From Athripsodes cinereus (taxonomy: Eukaryota > Arthropoda > Insecta > Trichoptera > Leptoceridae), in the NCBI GenBank assembly GCA_947579605.1, contig OX388329.1, positions 28,436,693 through 28,500,692 on the forward strand: DNA of 64,000 nt, written 5' to 3'. Below the pieces are notes generated by a model that was given only the letters and a program-made list of their open reading frames with translations, was not told where the DNA came from and searched no databases. How positions within the stretch are numbered: the stretch's first letter is position 1; each line of letters opens with the position of its first letter. Made by a program: the position numbers and the translations under genes. Shown in pieces: positions 63,795 to 64,000 of this stretch.

Positions 63795-63938
63795 ACGAAT
63801 CATAATTTAGGTACAAAAAAATCTATTTAAACCCTGTCTTTTGTAGTATTGATTATAAACTATAAACAACGAATCATAATTTAGGTACAAAAAAATCTAT
63901 TTAAACCCTGTCTTTTGTAGTATTGATTATAAACTATA
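63795..63938. repeat. Exact tandem duplication, 74-bp period
   Basis: The 70-bp segment ACGAATCATAATTTAGGTAC...TTGATTATAAACTATA at 63795-63864 is repeated without change at 63869-63938. Confidence 0.9.
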
Positions 63939-64000
63939 TAAAATATATAAACTATATAAAATAAAAAAAAAGATAAAAAAAAAAATAAAAAAAAAAAAAA
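63939..64000. repeat. A-rich low-complexity end of the window
   Basis: TATAAAATATATAAAC and then A runs broken by single T or G to the last base; no feature can be read. Confidence 0.8.

Noticed and set aside
1..64000. CRISPR arrays, bacterial operons, integrated viral genes, toxin genes
   Set aside because: No regularly spaced repeats, no viral structural or replicase motifs, and all reverse transcriptase-like sequence fits non-LTR retrotransposons; no LTR pairs seen.

Overview
This is an AT-rich insect nuclear window. It is most likely from a moth or butterfly: there is a prophenoloxidase-like reading frame, a glycine/histidine-rich cuticle-type gene, frequent TAGGTACCTA-like words, and a dense load of RTE-like, CR1/L2-like and R4/Dong-like LINEs, tRNA-derived SINEs and short foldback MITEs. 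Lepidoptera is an inference. No bacterial-style operons, CRISPR arrays, rRNA genes or functional tRNA genes were seen.

Only two stretches look like host protein genes. At 13046-13840 (minus) is an uninterrupted 264-codon N-terminal part of a hemocyanin/prophenoloxidase-family protein. It has a TATA box and initiator just upstream, and it ends at a possible splice donor or a premature stop. At 61826-62969 (minus) is the large last exon of a secreted-type Gly/His/Ser-rich structural protein; its first, signal-peptide exon was not identified. Almost everything else recognisable is mobile DNA. The centre (28045-31116, plus) holds one intact 1023-codon CR1/L2-lineage LINE protein with endonuclease and reverse transcriptase. 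Around it lie 5'-truncated LINE tails, often encoding just the last 40-150 residues of a LINE protein followed by its characteristic 3' tail.

By region: 0-13 kb holds RTE tails, a chimeric LINE reading frame (4280-5536), SINEs, MITEs and an R4-like tail. 13-14 kb holds the prophenoloxidase-like exon. 14-27 kb is LINE/SINE/MITE debris with several large palindromes. 27-35 kb holds the intact LINE, a second LINE family facing it tail to tail, and RTE tails. 35-57 kb is more debris with clear nested insertions (MITE in RTE tail, SINE in R4-like tail, LINE tail in SINE). 57-61 kb holds palindromic MITEs and LINE tails. 61.8-63 kb holds the glycine-rich gene.

Three signals stand out. First, at least four related LINE families end in a common nested hairpin followed by an AAT-type microsatellite; the stems change by paired substitutions, and a stop codon lies in or just after the hairpin. 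Second, a 260-bp SINE, shown by two perfect target-site duplications, shares its last roughly 40 bases with an RTE-like LINE tail, suggesting the LINE that mobilises it. Third, the prophenoloxidase-like frame keeps all three CuA histidines but lacks the usual activation-cleavage dipeptide and the rest of the enzyme. Nothing here clearly forms a new multi-gene system.
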